64,000 bases of DNA from Lachnospiraceae bacterium Marseille-Q4251 (GCA_018223435.1 JAGTTO010000001.1:1054001-1118000); one strand, 5' to 3'. Counted from the first letter of the stretch, positions 52,601 to 63,237 are shown. A program made the numbers and translations. The notes: generated by a model from the sequence alone, not told the origin.

Positions 52601-52830
52601 ATTTTTTCAAAATCTTATGAATCATATTCAGCAGCTTCTCCCTGCTGACCGGCTTGACCAGGTGGCTGTTCATGCCGGCCTCGTCAAAATGCTTTTCTTC
52701 CGGAGTTTTTTCCTTCGGAACGGGATTGGACAGAAGTTCCCGAAGCTGTGACATGAAGAGCGGTTTCTCACAGAAGGCGGTCACTCCGGTTTCCTTCGCT
52801 TCCCAGTCATAGAACTGGGTCGCATGGATG
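52599..52830 (-). pseudogene. Remnant of a two-component receiver protein
   Basis: The frame (open to 52901) contains FYDWEAKETGVTAFCEKPLF and MSQLRELLSNP, then directly DEAGMNSHLVKPVSREKLLN. Both are ends of response-regulator receiver domains, as found one after the other in hybrid histidine kinases. The Asp-containing phosphorylation sites and nearly all of both domains are missing, so this looks like internal deletions fusing two receiver tails. The upstream part has no match and overlaps the 3' end of the rhamnosidase gene. No start or ribosome site is convincing. Confidence 0.6.
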
Positions 52831-52890
52831 CTTCCCTCCAGCAGGCCACCCGGATGCTTTCTGACTCTTCCGCTGCGGCCGGAAATGAAA

Positions 52891-55254
52891 TCAAGCTGCA
52901 AGGGAAGAAACCTCTATTTTAATCTCCCAGCCCTCCAGCTCAAAGGGCCGCTGAAACTCATATTTCCACCCCTTCGGAAGCTGAAGCCGGACGACCAGCC
53001 GATGCTCATCCGGTTCGCTGCTCCAGTCCATGAAAATGGTTCCGTCCTCGGTTTCCGCCGTTCCGACGGCCCAGCGAAGGCGAGCCGGATGCGGACATAT
53101 CGTCACGGTTTTCGTCAGCTGCAGCGGCTGTCCAAGACCAAGCACCTGATTCACGATCAGAGCACCGGCTTCTCCATTGAAGGCATGACAGCCGGAAAGG
53201 GCATGGACATTCTCAAAGAGGGTTCCCGAGCCGTCTCTCAGCTCCTGCAGATAGACGTCCTTCAGTTCCCGGATCAGCTGTTCGCTTCGTCCCAGACGGG
53301 CAAGCACCTCAAAACGGATCATCATGCCGATAAACATGTTGGTCCGGCCCACATTCGGGTTCGGCCGGTATTCCGGGCATGGTCCCAGCGCATTCACAAA
53401 CTGCTGGATGTAGACTTTATTCTCCAGATGAAAGCCTGACCACAACTCCAGTGCCATGCCGGCCTCCGTCTTAACACCCGTTCTGTGGAGTCTGCCATTT
53501 TCCAGGACAGCAGCGTCTCCATCTGCTCCAAAAAGCGCCCCGCTGCCCGTGAGACCTTCAATGACCGTCCGCATTTCCTGCGCCGTCTTTGCCCACTCCG
53601 GCTTCCGGTACATTTCGGCCGCACGCTCCAGGAGGCAGACCGCCAGACAGTTATTCGGCACATTGATCGGCTGCAGGTTGAACTCTTTGTTGGAAATGGA
53701 CCAGTCCACGAAGGCGTTCGGCAGATTTTCAAGCAGGCCGCTCTCTCCGCGTAAGGTCAGCATTCCCTCTATAAACCGCTCAATCCGACACGCATATTTA
53801 TCGATAAACTCCCGGTCTCCGGATCTTTGATAATAATCGTAAAGCTCCGTCACCAGCCAGAAGGACCAGTTGGTGATTCCCACTTCCTCCGGACTCTTGT
53901 GAACGCCGGGATAGACCTCCGGGAAAAAGCTCTTCCATTTTTCATCCGGGTCTGTCAGAAGGAAGTTTTCCAGGAAGTCATGCTCCACCGTCAGATCACC
54001 GAACATCAGCCAGCTTGCCGGACCATTGAACTGTGAATCACACAGCCAGCCGCCCCGCTCCCTCTGGGGGCAATCCATATAAATATCCAGGGTACAGAGG
54101 CGAAGGGTTCTTCTTGCCGCCTCATAAATGCGGTTCAGCTCCCCATCACTGCAGCTGAAGGAATTTTCTCTTCCGTCCGGATAGGTATCTTCCAGCAGTC
54201 TCGGCCTGGTTACTGTGACTTTTCCCTCTGTCCGCAGTACGAATTTCACATATCTGGTCAGCTTCTGTTCAAAGGTTGTCAGGTGATAGCTGCCCGGAGC
54301 CAGATGGTAGCGGGAGCAGTAGGAATTTCCCCGGATCGCTCCATAGAGACCCCTGTGATCCGTATTGAGCACATCCAGCGTACATTCTTTTTCCACAGAA
54401 ATCGTAAAGTCAATGAAACCAACATCCGAAAATTCCCGCTCCCACACACAGCCCGTCGGCTGCGCTCCCGGAGTGATCTCATACTCTGTCGGCGACAGGC
54501 GCTTCATTTTTCCTGAGAAAGGAACACTCTTTTCTGCCCGGATCTGATCGACAAAGTAATTTTCTTCCGGAATGACGGAAAAATAGGTCGGATTGAACAG
54601 TTTCGCAAGGCTGAGCGGCGGATTCTCAAAGGCTTCTTTATCCACAACCTCATCATAGATTCCGGTCATTGTCTGCATGTCAAGCGGCCGGTAGGTCGGA
54701 TATTTGGCATTTCTCGGAAGCCAGCCGATCTTCTCCTCCACCAGTGCCCAGGGCTCCCACTCACTTTTTCCCCGCATCCAGTCGAAGGACATTGGCGTCA
54801 GATCATAATATTCCAGGATTCCCCGGCTATGGCTCATCGTCTCCACAAGACTTCTCCGGTACAGAAGTTCCCTATACTTCCACTCTTCCCCGCCGGTCGC
54901 CGCCAGAACCTCTCCGTCCGCATCCAGAATCTCACACAAAAACAGCCCATCTTCCATCGTGCAGTCATTGCAGTATTTTTCCGGTTTGGACAGAGCGACC
55001 ACTTCCACTGCGATATCTGCCTGACCTTTGAGCTCCGTCCGGATCTCATCCACGCGGCAGTAATGCTCCGCGGTTCTCGCCGGCCCCGAAGCCAGCATGT
55101 TTCCATCCACATACAAACGGTAATAGGATCTTGCCGCAATGCGGAAGGTCACTTCGCCTGGCTTTTCCAGTTTCGTGTAAAAACCGGCGAACTGATTCCA
55201 CTTGTTTTTCATCGTTGCTCCCCAAACCGGAAGCGCTTTCTTTACTTCAAACAT
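52891..55254 (-). CDS. GH78-type alpha-L-rhamnosidase-like glycoside hydrolase
   Basis: About 787 residues from ATG 55254, with GGGGAGG eight bases upstream. An ATG ten codons earlier lacks this. There is no signal peptide, so it acts in the cytoplasm. N-terminal beta domains (about 1-370) include FAGFYTKLEKPGEVTFRIAA and FRLYVDG-like YYRLYVDGNMLASGPAR. The (alpha/alpha)6 barrel contains the GH78 hallmark LDIYMDCPQRERGGWLCDSQ. A C-terminal beta domain follows with HPARLRWAVGTAET. It should release terminal L-rhamnose from short glycosides taken up from outside. It has its own promoter with a palindrome. Substrate specificity is inferred. Confidence 0.85.
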   Translation of the reverse strand: MFEVKKALPVWGATMKNKWNQFAGFYTKLEKPGEVTFRIAARSYYRLYVDGNMLASGPARTAEHYCRVDEIRTELKGQADIAVEVVALSKPEKYCNDCTMEDGLFLCEILDADGEVLAATGGEEWKYRELLYRRSLVETMSHSRGILEYYDLTPMSFDWMRGKSEWEPWALVEEKIGWLPRNAKYPTYRPLDMQTMTGIYDEVVDKEAFENPPLSLAKLFNPTYFSVIPEENYFVDQIRAEKSVPFSGKMKRLSPTEYEITPGAQPTGCVWEREFSDVGFIDFTISVEKECTLDVLNTDHRGLYGAIRGNSYCSRYHLAPGSYHLTTFEQKLTRYVKFVLRTEGKVTVTRPRLLEDTYPDGRENSFSCSDGELNRIYEAARRTLRLCTLDIYMDCPQRERGGWLCDSQFNGPASWLMFGDLTVEHDFLENFLLTDPDEKWKSFFPEVYPGVHKSPEEVGITNWSFWLVTELYDYYQRSGDREFIDKYACRIERFIEGMLTLRGESGLLENLPNAFVDWSISNKEFNLQPINVPNNCLAVCLLERAAEMYRKPEWAKTAQEMRTVIEGLTGSGALFGADGDAAVLENGRLHRTGVKTEAGMALELWSGFHLENKVYIQQFVNALGPCPEYRPNPNVGRTNMFIGMMIRFEVLARLGRSEQLIRELKDVYLQELRDGSGTLFENVHALSGCHAFNGEAGALIVNQVLGLGQPLQLTKTVTICPHPARLRWAVGTAETEDGTIFMDWSSEPDEHRLVVRLQLPKGWKYEFQRPFELEGWEIKIEVSSLAA

Positions 55255-55279
55255 CCTGAGTTCCTCCCCTTCTGATCTA

Positions 55280-55317
55280 ATCATATCACAATGGCGACAA
55301 GATGCAATCTTGCCGCC
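55280..55317 (-). promoter_or_regulatory. Promoter and overlapping palindrome of the rhamnosidase gene
   Basis: Minus strand: TTGCAT (55307-55302), 16-nt spacer and TATGAT (55285-55280). The region 55293-55317 is an inverted repeat GGCG-A-CAAGAT, gca, ATCTTG-C-CGCC with one mismatch per arm. It covers the -35, the position of a repressor operator or of an activator that contacts the polymerase. Confidence 0.6.
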
Positions 55318-55345
55318 ACATTTTGTGTCGCTTTAAAAAGCTTTT

Positions 55346-55648
55346 TTATTTTCCTAAAAAGGCATTTAACTGTTCCTGGTTTGCTGCGATCAGGTTGTCC
55401 ATTCCGACATCGTCAAGAGCGCTTGTGAACTCTTCATAGTATGAATCCAGATCATCCACGGTGCCATATTCCAGAGAAGAGAGGTACTGGCTCATCACGG
55501 AGGTCACGGCTGCGATTTCATTTGAGTAATCGGTCTGATCAAAGGTATAGCCCAGTGCTACGGATTTCTTTTCCAGAGCCTTTTCTGTGTATTCTTCGCT
55601 GCGCTGATAGAAGGAATCCTCGTTCGGCGCAGCGACGGACCTTTTCAT
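55346..55648 (-). pseudogene. C-terminal fragment of an extracellular sugar-binding protein (DUF3502 type)
   Basis: About 100 codons read VALGYTFDQTDYSNEIAAVT, SVMSQYLSSLEYGTVDDLDS and YYEEFTSALDDVGMDNLI. This matches the end of LipO-like ABC solute-binding lipoproteins. A full protein is about 500 residues and has a signal peptide. Here neither is present, and the fragment begins just after the stop codon of the aldo/keto reductase gene (55656). So a deletion has removed the first four-fifths of the gene. It could still be translated by read-through re-initiation, but no function is expected. Confidence 0.75.
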
Positions 55649-55655
55649 AACAATC

Positions 55656-56666
55656 TTATTCTTTTTTTGTAATCCTGCCATCCAGATCCCAGAGATCTTC
55701 CCAGCCATGGGCGCCTTCCCAGAGGAAAACCTGGCCTTTGATGAGGCGGCAGTTTCTGTCGTCCCTGGTGATGGCTTCCATCTCTTCTGCTGTCAGCGGA
55801 TCTTCGGTGACGCAGGTGAGATTTGACTGGTACTGAGGCTCCTTGACGGAGAAGGGGATCGGTACCTGGCCCCGCTGGGCTGCCCATTTAAGGCAGATGT
55901 TTGCAGGATGAACGCCATGGGCCTTCGCTGCTTCTGCCACGGAGGGGAGCTCGGAATCTGCCACGTCCTCGGCTGTGCGGTCTCTCTCAGGTCTTGACGG
56001 AGAGCCCAACGGGCAGTAGCCGATGGGTAAAATATCATGCGCTGCTGCATAATCAAACAGTTCCGGCTGTTGGAAGGATGGATGAAGCTCCATCTCCAGA
56101 GCCGCCGGTTTGATCCGGCAGAGAGGCAGAACAGCCTCAAGCTTCGGAACGGTCATATTACTCATGCCGATGTAGCGCACCAGCCCCTGATCCACCAGCT
56201 CTTCACACTGACGCCAGGTTTTCATGAACTCTTCCACAGAGAAGGGCCTGGAATCCGGGTTTCTGGAGTCGCCGCTGCAGCCCGGTGCATGATAGTTCGG
56301 GAAGGGCCAGTGAACGAAAAAGAGGTCGATGGTCTCAAGCCCTAAATCCTTGAGGCTCTGACGGCAGGATTCTCCCACCTTCTCATGCATATCGTTCCAT
56401 ACCTTGGAGGTGATGAAGAGGTCTTTTCTCTCCACCACGCCCTCGTCAAAGAGGCGTTTCAGCACCTGACCGATCTGGGCCTCGTTCTGATAAACGGCGG
56501 CGCAGTCGATGAGGCGGTAGCCAAATTTTATTGCTCCGTACACGGCCTCGGAAATCGCTTCCGGGCCGTATTTGTCAGAGCCGAAGGTACCAAGACCAAC
56601 TGCAGGAATCTCCTCCCCTGTATAAAACTTCCTTTTCGGAACCTTGTTCTGATCAATTTTTTCCAT
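55656..56666 (-). CDS. Aldo/keto reductase
   Basis: This 336-residue (beta/alpha)8-barrel NAD(P)H-dependent reductase has EEIPAVGLGTFGSDKYGPEA, the catalytic tetrad residues in RLIDCAAVYQNE (Asp, Tyr) and TSKVW (Lys), and the His in FFVHWPFPNY. The cofactor site is near PIPFSVKEPQYQSNL, where the usual Ile-Pro-Ks motif is changed to PIPFSVK. It reduces an aldehyde or ketose. With the alcohol dehydrogenase 20 bp upstream it probably interconverts a sugar, for example a product of the rhamnosidase. That link is inference. Confidence 0.88.
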   Translation of the reverse strand: MEKIDQNKVPKRKFYTGEEIPAVGLGTFGSDKYGPEAISEAVYGAIKFGYRLIDCAAVYQNEAQIGQVLKRLFDEGVVERKDLFITSKVWNDMHEKVGESCRQSLKDLGLETIDLFFVHWPFPNYHAPGCSGDSRNPDSRPFSVEEFMKTWRQCEELVDQGLVRYIGMSNMTVPKLEAVLPLCRIKPAALEMELHPSFQQPELFDYAAAHDILPIGYCPLGSPSRPERDRTAEDVADSELPSVAEAAKAHGVHPANICLKWAAQRGQVPIPFSVKEPQYQSNLTCVTEDPLTAEEMEAITRDDRNCRLIKGQVFLWEGAHGWEDLWDLDGRITKKE

Positions 56667-56686
56667 TATTATCTGTCTCCTTCTGT

Positions 56687-57748
56687 TCAGTCGTTGAATA
56701 CAACGGCCACTTTACCGCATTTTCCGCCGGCCATAAGGCTGTAAGCCTCTCCTGCTTTCTCCAGCGGGAACTCATGGGTGATGAGGTCTTCCGGATGAAT
56801 GTTCCAGCGAACGAGACGCTCCACGAGCTCTTCCATTCTCCAGAGAGATGTTACCCAGGAACCGTAAATGGTCTTCTGGCCATGAATGATATCCGGGCTC
56901 GGATTGAAAGTGCAGGTGCCGCCCTCGCCGACGAAAGCGATCTTGCCCCACTCTCTGGTAGCACGGATGGCCAGCTGTCTTCCCGGATCACTTGCGGAAG
57001 CATCGATGGCTCTCTCCACACCTTTGCCGCCGGTGGCTGCGAGGATCTGATCCAGAGCGTCAGGACCTGGTTTTACGACAAGGTCTGCCAGACCCAGTTT
57101 TTTCGCCAGCTCGATGCGGTAATCGTTCATCTCCACACCGATAAGCTTGTTTGCTCCCATGGCTTTTGCCAGCATCAGGGCTGCCAGGCCGACGGGGCCA
57201 AGGCCGGTGACAAGAACGGCGTCGTTTCCGCAGATACCGATCTTCTCGATAGCCTCATAAACGGTTCCGAAACCGCAGGCTACCTGTGCGCCGTCTTTGT
57301 AGGAAAGCTCGTCCGGAAGGGCGATGAGATCCTTCTCATCTGCCAGAATGTAAGGAGCCATACCGCCGTTTCTCTGCCAGCCGTAAGCCTGACGGAATTT
57401 GCTCTTACAGGAGATGTAGTAGCCTCTTCTACAGTCGTTGCAGACGCCGCAGCCGGAAATATGATAAACGATGACGCGGTCGCCTTTTTTGAAGCGTTTC
57501 AGGCCTTCGCCCTCTTCCACGATCTGTCCGCAGGGTTCGTGACCTGCTACCATTCCGGGGATATACCCCTCCGGTCCTTTTCCGGTATGCTCCCTGTAAA
57601 TGCAGCGGATATCGCTTCCGCAGATGGTTGTTGCCTTTGTTTTGATCAGCACCTGACCGTAACCCGGCTTCGGAATCTCGAAATCTTTTATCTCCACCGT
57701 GGAATTTCCCGGAAGGATCGCACCCTTCATCAACATTTTAACCGCCAT
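56687..57748 (-). CDS. Zinc-dependent alcohol/polyol dehydrogenase (MDR family)
   Basis: This 353-residue enzyme has catalytic zinc ligands in TTICGSDIR and GHEPCG, structural zinc cysteines in CGVCNDCRRGYYISC, and the NAD-binding motif VTGLGPVGLAALMLAKAMGA. Members include threonine, sorbitol and related sugar-alcohol dehydrogenases. Which substrate applies is not clear. It is the first gene of a two-gene unit with the aldo/keto reductase and is divergent to an AraC-type activator (58002-58859), which is the likely regulator. The start has GAGAGG upstream. Confidence 0.88.
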   Translation of the reverse strand: MAVKMLMKGAILPGNSTVEIKDFEIPKPGYGQVLIKTKATTICGSDIRCIYREHTGKGPEGYIPGMVAGHEPCGQIVEEGEGLKRFKKGDRVIVYHISGCGVCNDCRRGYYISCKSKFRQAYGWQRNGGMAPYILADEKDLIALPDELSYKDGAQVACGFGTVYEAIEKIGICGNDAVLVTGLGPVGLAALMLAKAMGANKLIGVEMNDYRIELAKKLGLADLVVKPGPDALDQILAATGGKGVERAIDASASDPGRQLAIRATREWGKIAFVGEGGTCTFNPSPDIIHGQKTIYGSWVTSLWRMEELVERLVRWNIHPEDLITHEFPLEKAGEAYSLMAGGKCGKVAVVFND

Positions 57749-57907
57749 ACTTCCATACCTCTCTTTCTGTATTTTTCACAGTTTACAAGCTCTTTTGATA
57801 CTTTCAGTATAGCGTTTTCACCAAAAATTACCAGACGGAAACCTGTCCTTTTTGTATCAGAAATGTCGTGTTTTTGAAGGTATTTTGTGGTAAAATCTAA
57901 AGTAACT

Positions 57908-57980
57908 GTACAGTGAAAACCAAGGAAGTGACACTTTCCTTTGTCTGATTTCCATCTGCTGCCTTGTCATTGACCAGCGG
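57908..57980. repeat. Diverged half copy of the MITE-like element
   Basis: GTACAGTGAA (57908-57917) equals the right terminus of the element at 42675-42833 read inverted. Downstream the blocks TTGTCTGATTT and CATCTGCTGC-TTGTC (57941-57968) match its interior with a few changes, at the same distance. The other half is missing. It forms the leader between the alcohol dehydrogenase promoter region and the araC-type gene. Confidence 0.6.
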
Positions 57981-58001
57981 ATTGGAAAGGAGAAAACTTT
58001 T

Positions 58002-59947
<1,946 letters not shown>

Positions 59948-59964
59948 TCATTTTCTTCACTTAT

Positions 59965-59998
59965 TTTTACTATATCATACTTCTTTGTTTACCCGCAA
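59965..59998 (-). promoter_or_regulatory. Probable promoter of the lacI-type gene with operator-like half site
   Basis: Minus strand: TTGCGG (59998-59993), 18-nt spacer and TATAGT (59974-59969). On the plus strand TTTTACTA (59965-59972) overlaps the -10 and is a part match to the TTTTASTAAAA sites at 63279 and 63408, so autoregulation is possible. Confidence 0.4.
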
Positions 59999-60084
59999 GA
60001 TTTAACCGTGCGAAACCCCTCGTAATTCTTCCGTATTCCATCAAGCATCAAAATCTGCTTTTTAGGGCTAGCCGTATCCTGAAA

Positions 60085-60157
60085 CAGTAAAAATTGCCGT
60101 ACAGGCGAATGTACAGACGGTTCTTCCCGTTCCTTATCCATTCTTCTGTACGGCAGT
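60085..60157 (-). terminator. Terminator of the ABC transporter operon
   Basis: TGCCGTACAG (60095-60104) and CTGTACGGCA (60146-60155) pair over 10 bp with a long, partly paired loop. On the minus strand the stem is followed by AATTTTTACTG. It lies 17 bp after the stop codon of the last permease gene. Confidence 0.65.
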
Positions 60158-60173
60158 CCGTACTTGATTTTTT

Positions 60174-61007
60174 TCAGTTTTTCATTCCGGTAATGGCAAT
60201 TCCCTGAATGATCTGTTTCTGGAAGAAAATATAGACTACCAGAACCGGCACAATAGAGATCATGGTTCCTGCCATCAGAAGCGGATAATTCGTAGCATAG
60301 TTACCCTTGAAGAAATTCAGAAGCAACGGAACTGTGAAGGTTTCCGTTTTGTTCAGGAAAATCAGAGGATACATGAAGTTGTTCCACTGACCCAGGAAAA
60401 CAAAGATTCCAAAAGCAGCCATGGAAGGTTTGATCAGCGGCATGATGATTTTAAAGAAAATCTGTGGAACGCTGGCTCCATCAATGATTGCAGCCTCCTC
60501 CAGTTCATCCGGCAGGGAAGCAGTAAACTGGCGCATCAGGAAAACGCCAAAGGCGTTAAACAGGCTGGCCGGAAGGATCAAAGACCAGTGGGTTCCGAGG
60601 AGTTTCAGGTTTTTCATGATAATAAACAGAGGAATCATGGTTACCTGTGACGGGATCATCATTGTCGCAAGAAACAGGACAAAAATCACATTATGCCCTT
60701 TAAATTTCAGCTTGGCAAAAGCATAGCCTGCCATGGAAGCAGTCAGTAGCTGCACCACTACCACGATAGCCGCAATGTAAAAGCTGTTAAAATACGCTCT
60801 TCCGAAAGGCAGGGCTGCCAGAGATTCCGGATAGTTTTTCCACACAAAGGGGCGTGGAATGATGGTCGGCGGAACAGTAAAAATCTGTCCCATACTTTTC
60901 ACGGAGCTTAAGGCTGTCCATAAGAAGGGAAGCACCATGATGACTGCCCCAAGACTGAGAGCAAGATAGAGAAGAACCGTTGACGGTTTGATTTTTTTAC
61001 TGTTCAT
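60174..61007 (-). CDS. Carbohydrate ABC transporter permease, MalG type
   Basis: This 277-residue protein has six membrane segments and the binding-protein-dependent permease motif EAAIIDGASVPQIFFKIIMP (the EAA loop, at about residue 190). A second typical block is FLATMMIPSQVTMIPLFIIM. It takes up a sugar or oligosaccharide together with the MalF-type partner, whose gene it overlaps by 11 bp. No ATPase is encoded here, as is usual in Firmicutes where a shared MsmK-type ATPase serves several importers. Confidence 0.92.
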   Translation of the reverse strand: MNSKKIKPSTVLLYLALSLGAVIMVLPFLWTALSSVKSMGQIFTVPPTIIPRPFVWKNYPESLAALPFGRAYFNSFYIAAIVVVVQLLTASMAGYAFAKLKFKGHNVIFVLFLATMMIPSQVTMIPLFIIMKNLKLLGTHWSLILPASLFNAFGVFLMRQFTASLPDELEEAAIIDGASVPQIFFKIIMPLIKPSMAAFGIFVFLGQWNNFMYPLIFLNKTETFTVPLLLNFFKGNYATNYPLLMAGTMISIVPVLVVYIFFQKQIIQGIAITGMKN

Positions 61008-61869
61008 AGTTCACCCACCTTTTTGATCCATACATCTGAACCATCGTAATTGCCAGGATAATGACAAAGAGAATCATGGATGCCGCACAGGCACGACCCA
61101 TCTTAAATTCCACAAAAGCACTCTGGTAAATATGATATACCAGCGTATAGCTTGCCTTTACCGGACCGCCCTTGGTCATAACGAAGGCCTGGTCGAAAAC
61201 CTGGAAAGAACTGATAATTGTGTTGATCAATACGAAAAACAAAGTCGGAGAAAGCATGGGAATCGTGATATTCCGGAAACGTGCCCATTTATTTGCTCCG
61301 TCAATCTCTGCCGCCTCATAATAAACTTCGGGAATATTCTGAAGACCGGCCAGAAGTAATACCATGTTATAACCAACATTCCACCACACAGAAACGATCA
61401 CGATGGAGAGCAAGACCATATGCGTATCCGTCAGCCATTTCGGTCCGTTGATTCCAAAAACTGCCAGAACAGAATTCAGAAGGCCGAAATCTCCGTTCAG
61501 AATCCAGGTCCAGATAACACCTACGGACACAGAACCGGTTACCACCGGCATAAAATAAAACAGCCGGTACAGAGTTTTCCCTTTGATCTTCTGCACTGCA
61601 AGAGCCAGGATCAGGGCCAGTACGATGTTCAGCGGAATATACATGATAGAATAGATAACCGTATTGACCAGTGCTTTCTGGAAATCCGAATCCATAACCT
61701 GATGCACATAGTTTTTGACACCCACAAATTTCATGGTATCGGCGATTCCGTCCCAGTCATGAAAACTGATCACAAAGCTCATAACCAGTGGAATCAGTGC
61801 AAAAATCAAAAGTCCAATGAACTGCGGGGCTACAAATACCCATCCCCACATTCTACGTCTTTTCTGCAT
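60997..61869 (-). CDS. Carbohydrate ABC transporter permease, MalF type
   Basis: This 290-residue protein has six membrane segments and the EAA loop YYEAAEIDGANKWARFRNIT, followed by IPMLSPTLFFVLINTIISSF. It forms the importer channel with the MalG-type partner. The start has AAGGAG at good spacing. It follows the binding-protein gene after a gap with a stable hairpin, a usual arrangement that lets the binding protein be made in excess. Confidence 0.92.
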   Translation of the reverse strand: MQKRRRMWGWVFVAPQFIGLLIFALIPLVMSFVISFHDWDGIADTMKFVGVKNYVHQVMDSDFQKALVNTVIYSIMYIPLNIVLALILALAVQKIKGKTLYRLFYFMPVVTGSVSVGVIWTWILNGDFGLLNSVLAVFGINGPKWLTDTHMVLLSIVIVSVWWNVGYNMVLLLAGLQNIPEVYYEAAEIDGANKWARFRNITIPMLSPTLFFVLINTIISSFQVFDQAFVMTKGGPVKASYTLVYHIYQSAFVEFKMGRACAASMILFVIILAITMVQMYGSKRWVNYEQ

Positions 61870-61887
61870 GATTTCTCTCCTTGTAAT

Positions 61888-61921
61888 GAAAGGAGCAGTC
61901 CATTTAAGACTGCTTCCTTTC
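61888..61921 (-). promoter_or_regulatory. Intra-operon hairpin between binding protein and permease genes
   Basis: GAAAGGAGCAGTC (61888-61900) and GACTGCTTCCTTTC (61908-61921) pair over 13 bp with one bulged base and a 7-nt loop. No U-run follows in the direction of transcription, so it should stabilise the upstream mRNA end, not stop transcription. Confidence 0.7.
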
Positions 61922-61933
61922 TTTTTTCAGCTT

Positions 61934-63217
61934 TTACTCGTTCTCTGCGATTACTTCTGCTGCTTTTTCTTCTGCTTTTGCCAGAGTTTCTTCTGCATCT
62001 GCTCCATTTACATAAGCTTCCTCGAATACAGCTTTGGTTGCATCCAGAAGTCCCGGATACAGGCCATCCTTTGCACAGTCATCACCAAGAGCCCATCCGG
62101 TGGAACGAACCTCAAGGATATGTTTCACATCTGCCGGAACATTGGAATCCAGCATCATATCATCAAGATCGGTAACAGACGGAACAGAAGTTCCAACTCC
62201 GGTGATTCTTGCTTCCTGGCCCTGGGTTCCGCAGTAGAAGCTTGCGAATTCCATTGCCTCTTTCACATGTTCGGATTTTGCATTGACAGAAAGATAACCA
62301 CAGCAAACCTGTGCGGGTTTGTACTGAGAGCCATCCTTTGTCGGATACGGGATATAATCGAAGTCGATTCCTTCTTCATAGAAGGTTTTAGTCAGCCAGC
62401 GGCCTGCTGCAATGAAGCCGGTCTGGCCAGACATAAACATGGCATCCTCACCCTGACCATTCGGAAGGGTTCCGCCGTATACGAATCTGCCATCATTGAT
62501 ACGATCGCATACATACTGGAAAGCTTCTTTTGCTTTGTCATCAAATTTGTACTCATCACCCTGCCATACGGTTCCGTCATTTGCAAATACCCAGTTGTAA
62601 AGGCGGATGGTATCACCGGACTGGATCATTCCACTCTTTCCGTTCTCTTTCAGGGTATCGCAGATCTTATCAAAATTATCCCAGGTCCACTCACCTTTTT
62701 CAAACAGGGACTGCGGATCTTCAAGTCCAAGATCTTCCATCATTTTCGGAGAATAATAAAGAACTACCGGATTACAGTCTACAGACAGACCATAAACACC
62801 TTCATCATTTCTTGCTGCGCCCCATACGCCTTCACCAAAATCTTCTTCTTTTACATAAGAATCATCGGTTGCCAGGAAATCCTTCATATTAGCGATGGTT
62901 CCGTTTTTCACCAGCTGGCTCATAACCGTATCCTCTACGAAGATGACGTCTGCTGCTGTTCCGCCTGCCAGCTGTGTGATCAGCTGCTGACTGTAACCAT
63001 CACTGGGAGATGCCTCAAAGGTTACATGGATCTTATCCTGTGCCTCATTGAAAGCGTCAACTGCCTGCTGATAAACCTTGATCTCATCAGCATTTCCTCT
63101 GGAGGTATAAGTGATCTCCACCTTATCCTCGTCTGCATTTCCAATTACTACATTTGTTCCCAGCAGTGTGGTAAATGCCATCACTCCTGCCATTCCAAGA
63201 ACCAGTTTCTTTTTCAT
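61934..63217 (-). CDS. Extracellular sugar-binding protein of the ABC transporter
   Basis: About 427 residues from ATG 63217, which has AAAGGAG upstream. An ATG seven codons earlier has none. The signal peptide KKLVLGMAGVMAFTTLLG is followed by TNVVIGNA-DEDK. The usual lipobox cysteine is absent, so the protein seems cleaved by signal peptidase I or stays by its membrane segment. The mature part has VTFEASPSDGYSQQLITQLA, GTAADVIFVEDTVMSQLV and RWLTKTFYEEGIDFDYIPYP, family 1 solute-binding features. It delivers a sugar to the two permeases. First gene of the operon, after a near-consensus promoter. Confidence 0.9.
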   Translation of the reverse strand: MKKKLVLGMAGVMAFTTLLGTNVVIGNADEDKVEITYTSRGNADEIKVYQQAVDAFNEAQDKIHVTFEASPSDGYSQQLITQLAGGTAADVIFVEDTVMSQLVKNGTIANMKDFLATDDSYVKEEDFGEGVWGAARNDEGVYGLSVDCNPVVLYYSPKMMEDLGLEDPQSLFEKGEWTWDNFDKICDTLKENGKSGMIQSGDTIRLYNWVFANDGTVWQGDEYKFDDKAKEAFQYVCDRINDGRFVYGGTLPNGQGEDAMFMSGQTGFIAAGRWLTKTFYEEGIDFDYIPYPTKDGSQYKPAQVCCGYLSVNAKSEHVKEAMEFASFYCGTQGQEARITGVGTSVPSVTDLDDMMLDSNVPADVKHILEVRSTGWALGDDCAKDGLYPGLLDATKAVFEEAYVNGADAEETLAKAEEKAAEVIAENE

Positions 63218-63237
63218 CGTTTCTGTTTCTCCTTTCA

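Noticed and set aside
57806..57820. cre-like site (TGAAAACGC) at the -10 of the alcohol dehydrogenase gene
   Set aside because: Only the left half fits the CcpA consensus and the right half is shifted by one base. Too weak to list as a feature.
56531..57877. A 448-codon plus-strand frame opposite the alcohol dehydrogenase
   Set aside because: Shadow of the dehydrogenase gene, whose zinc and NAD motifs are intact.
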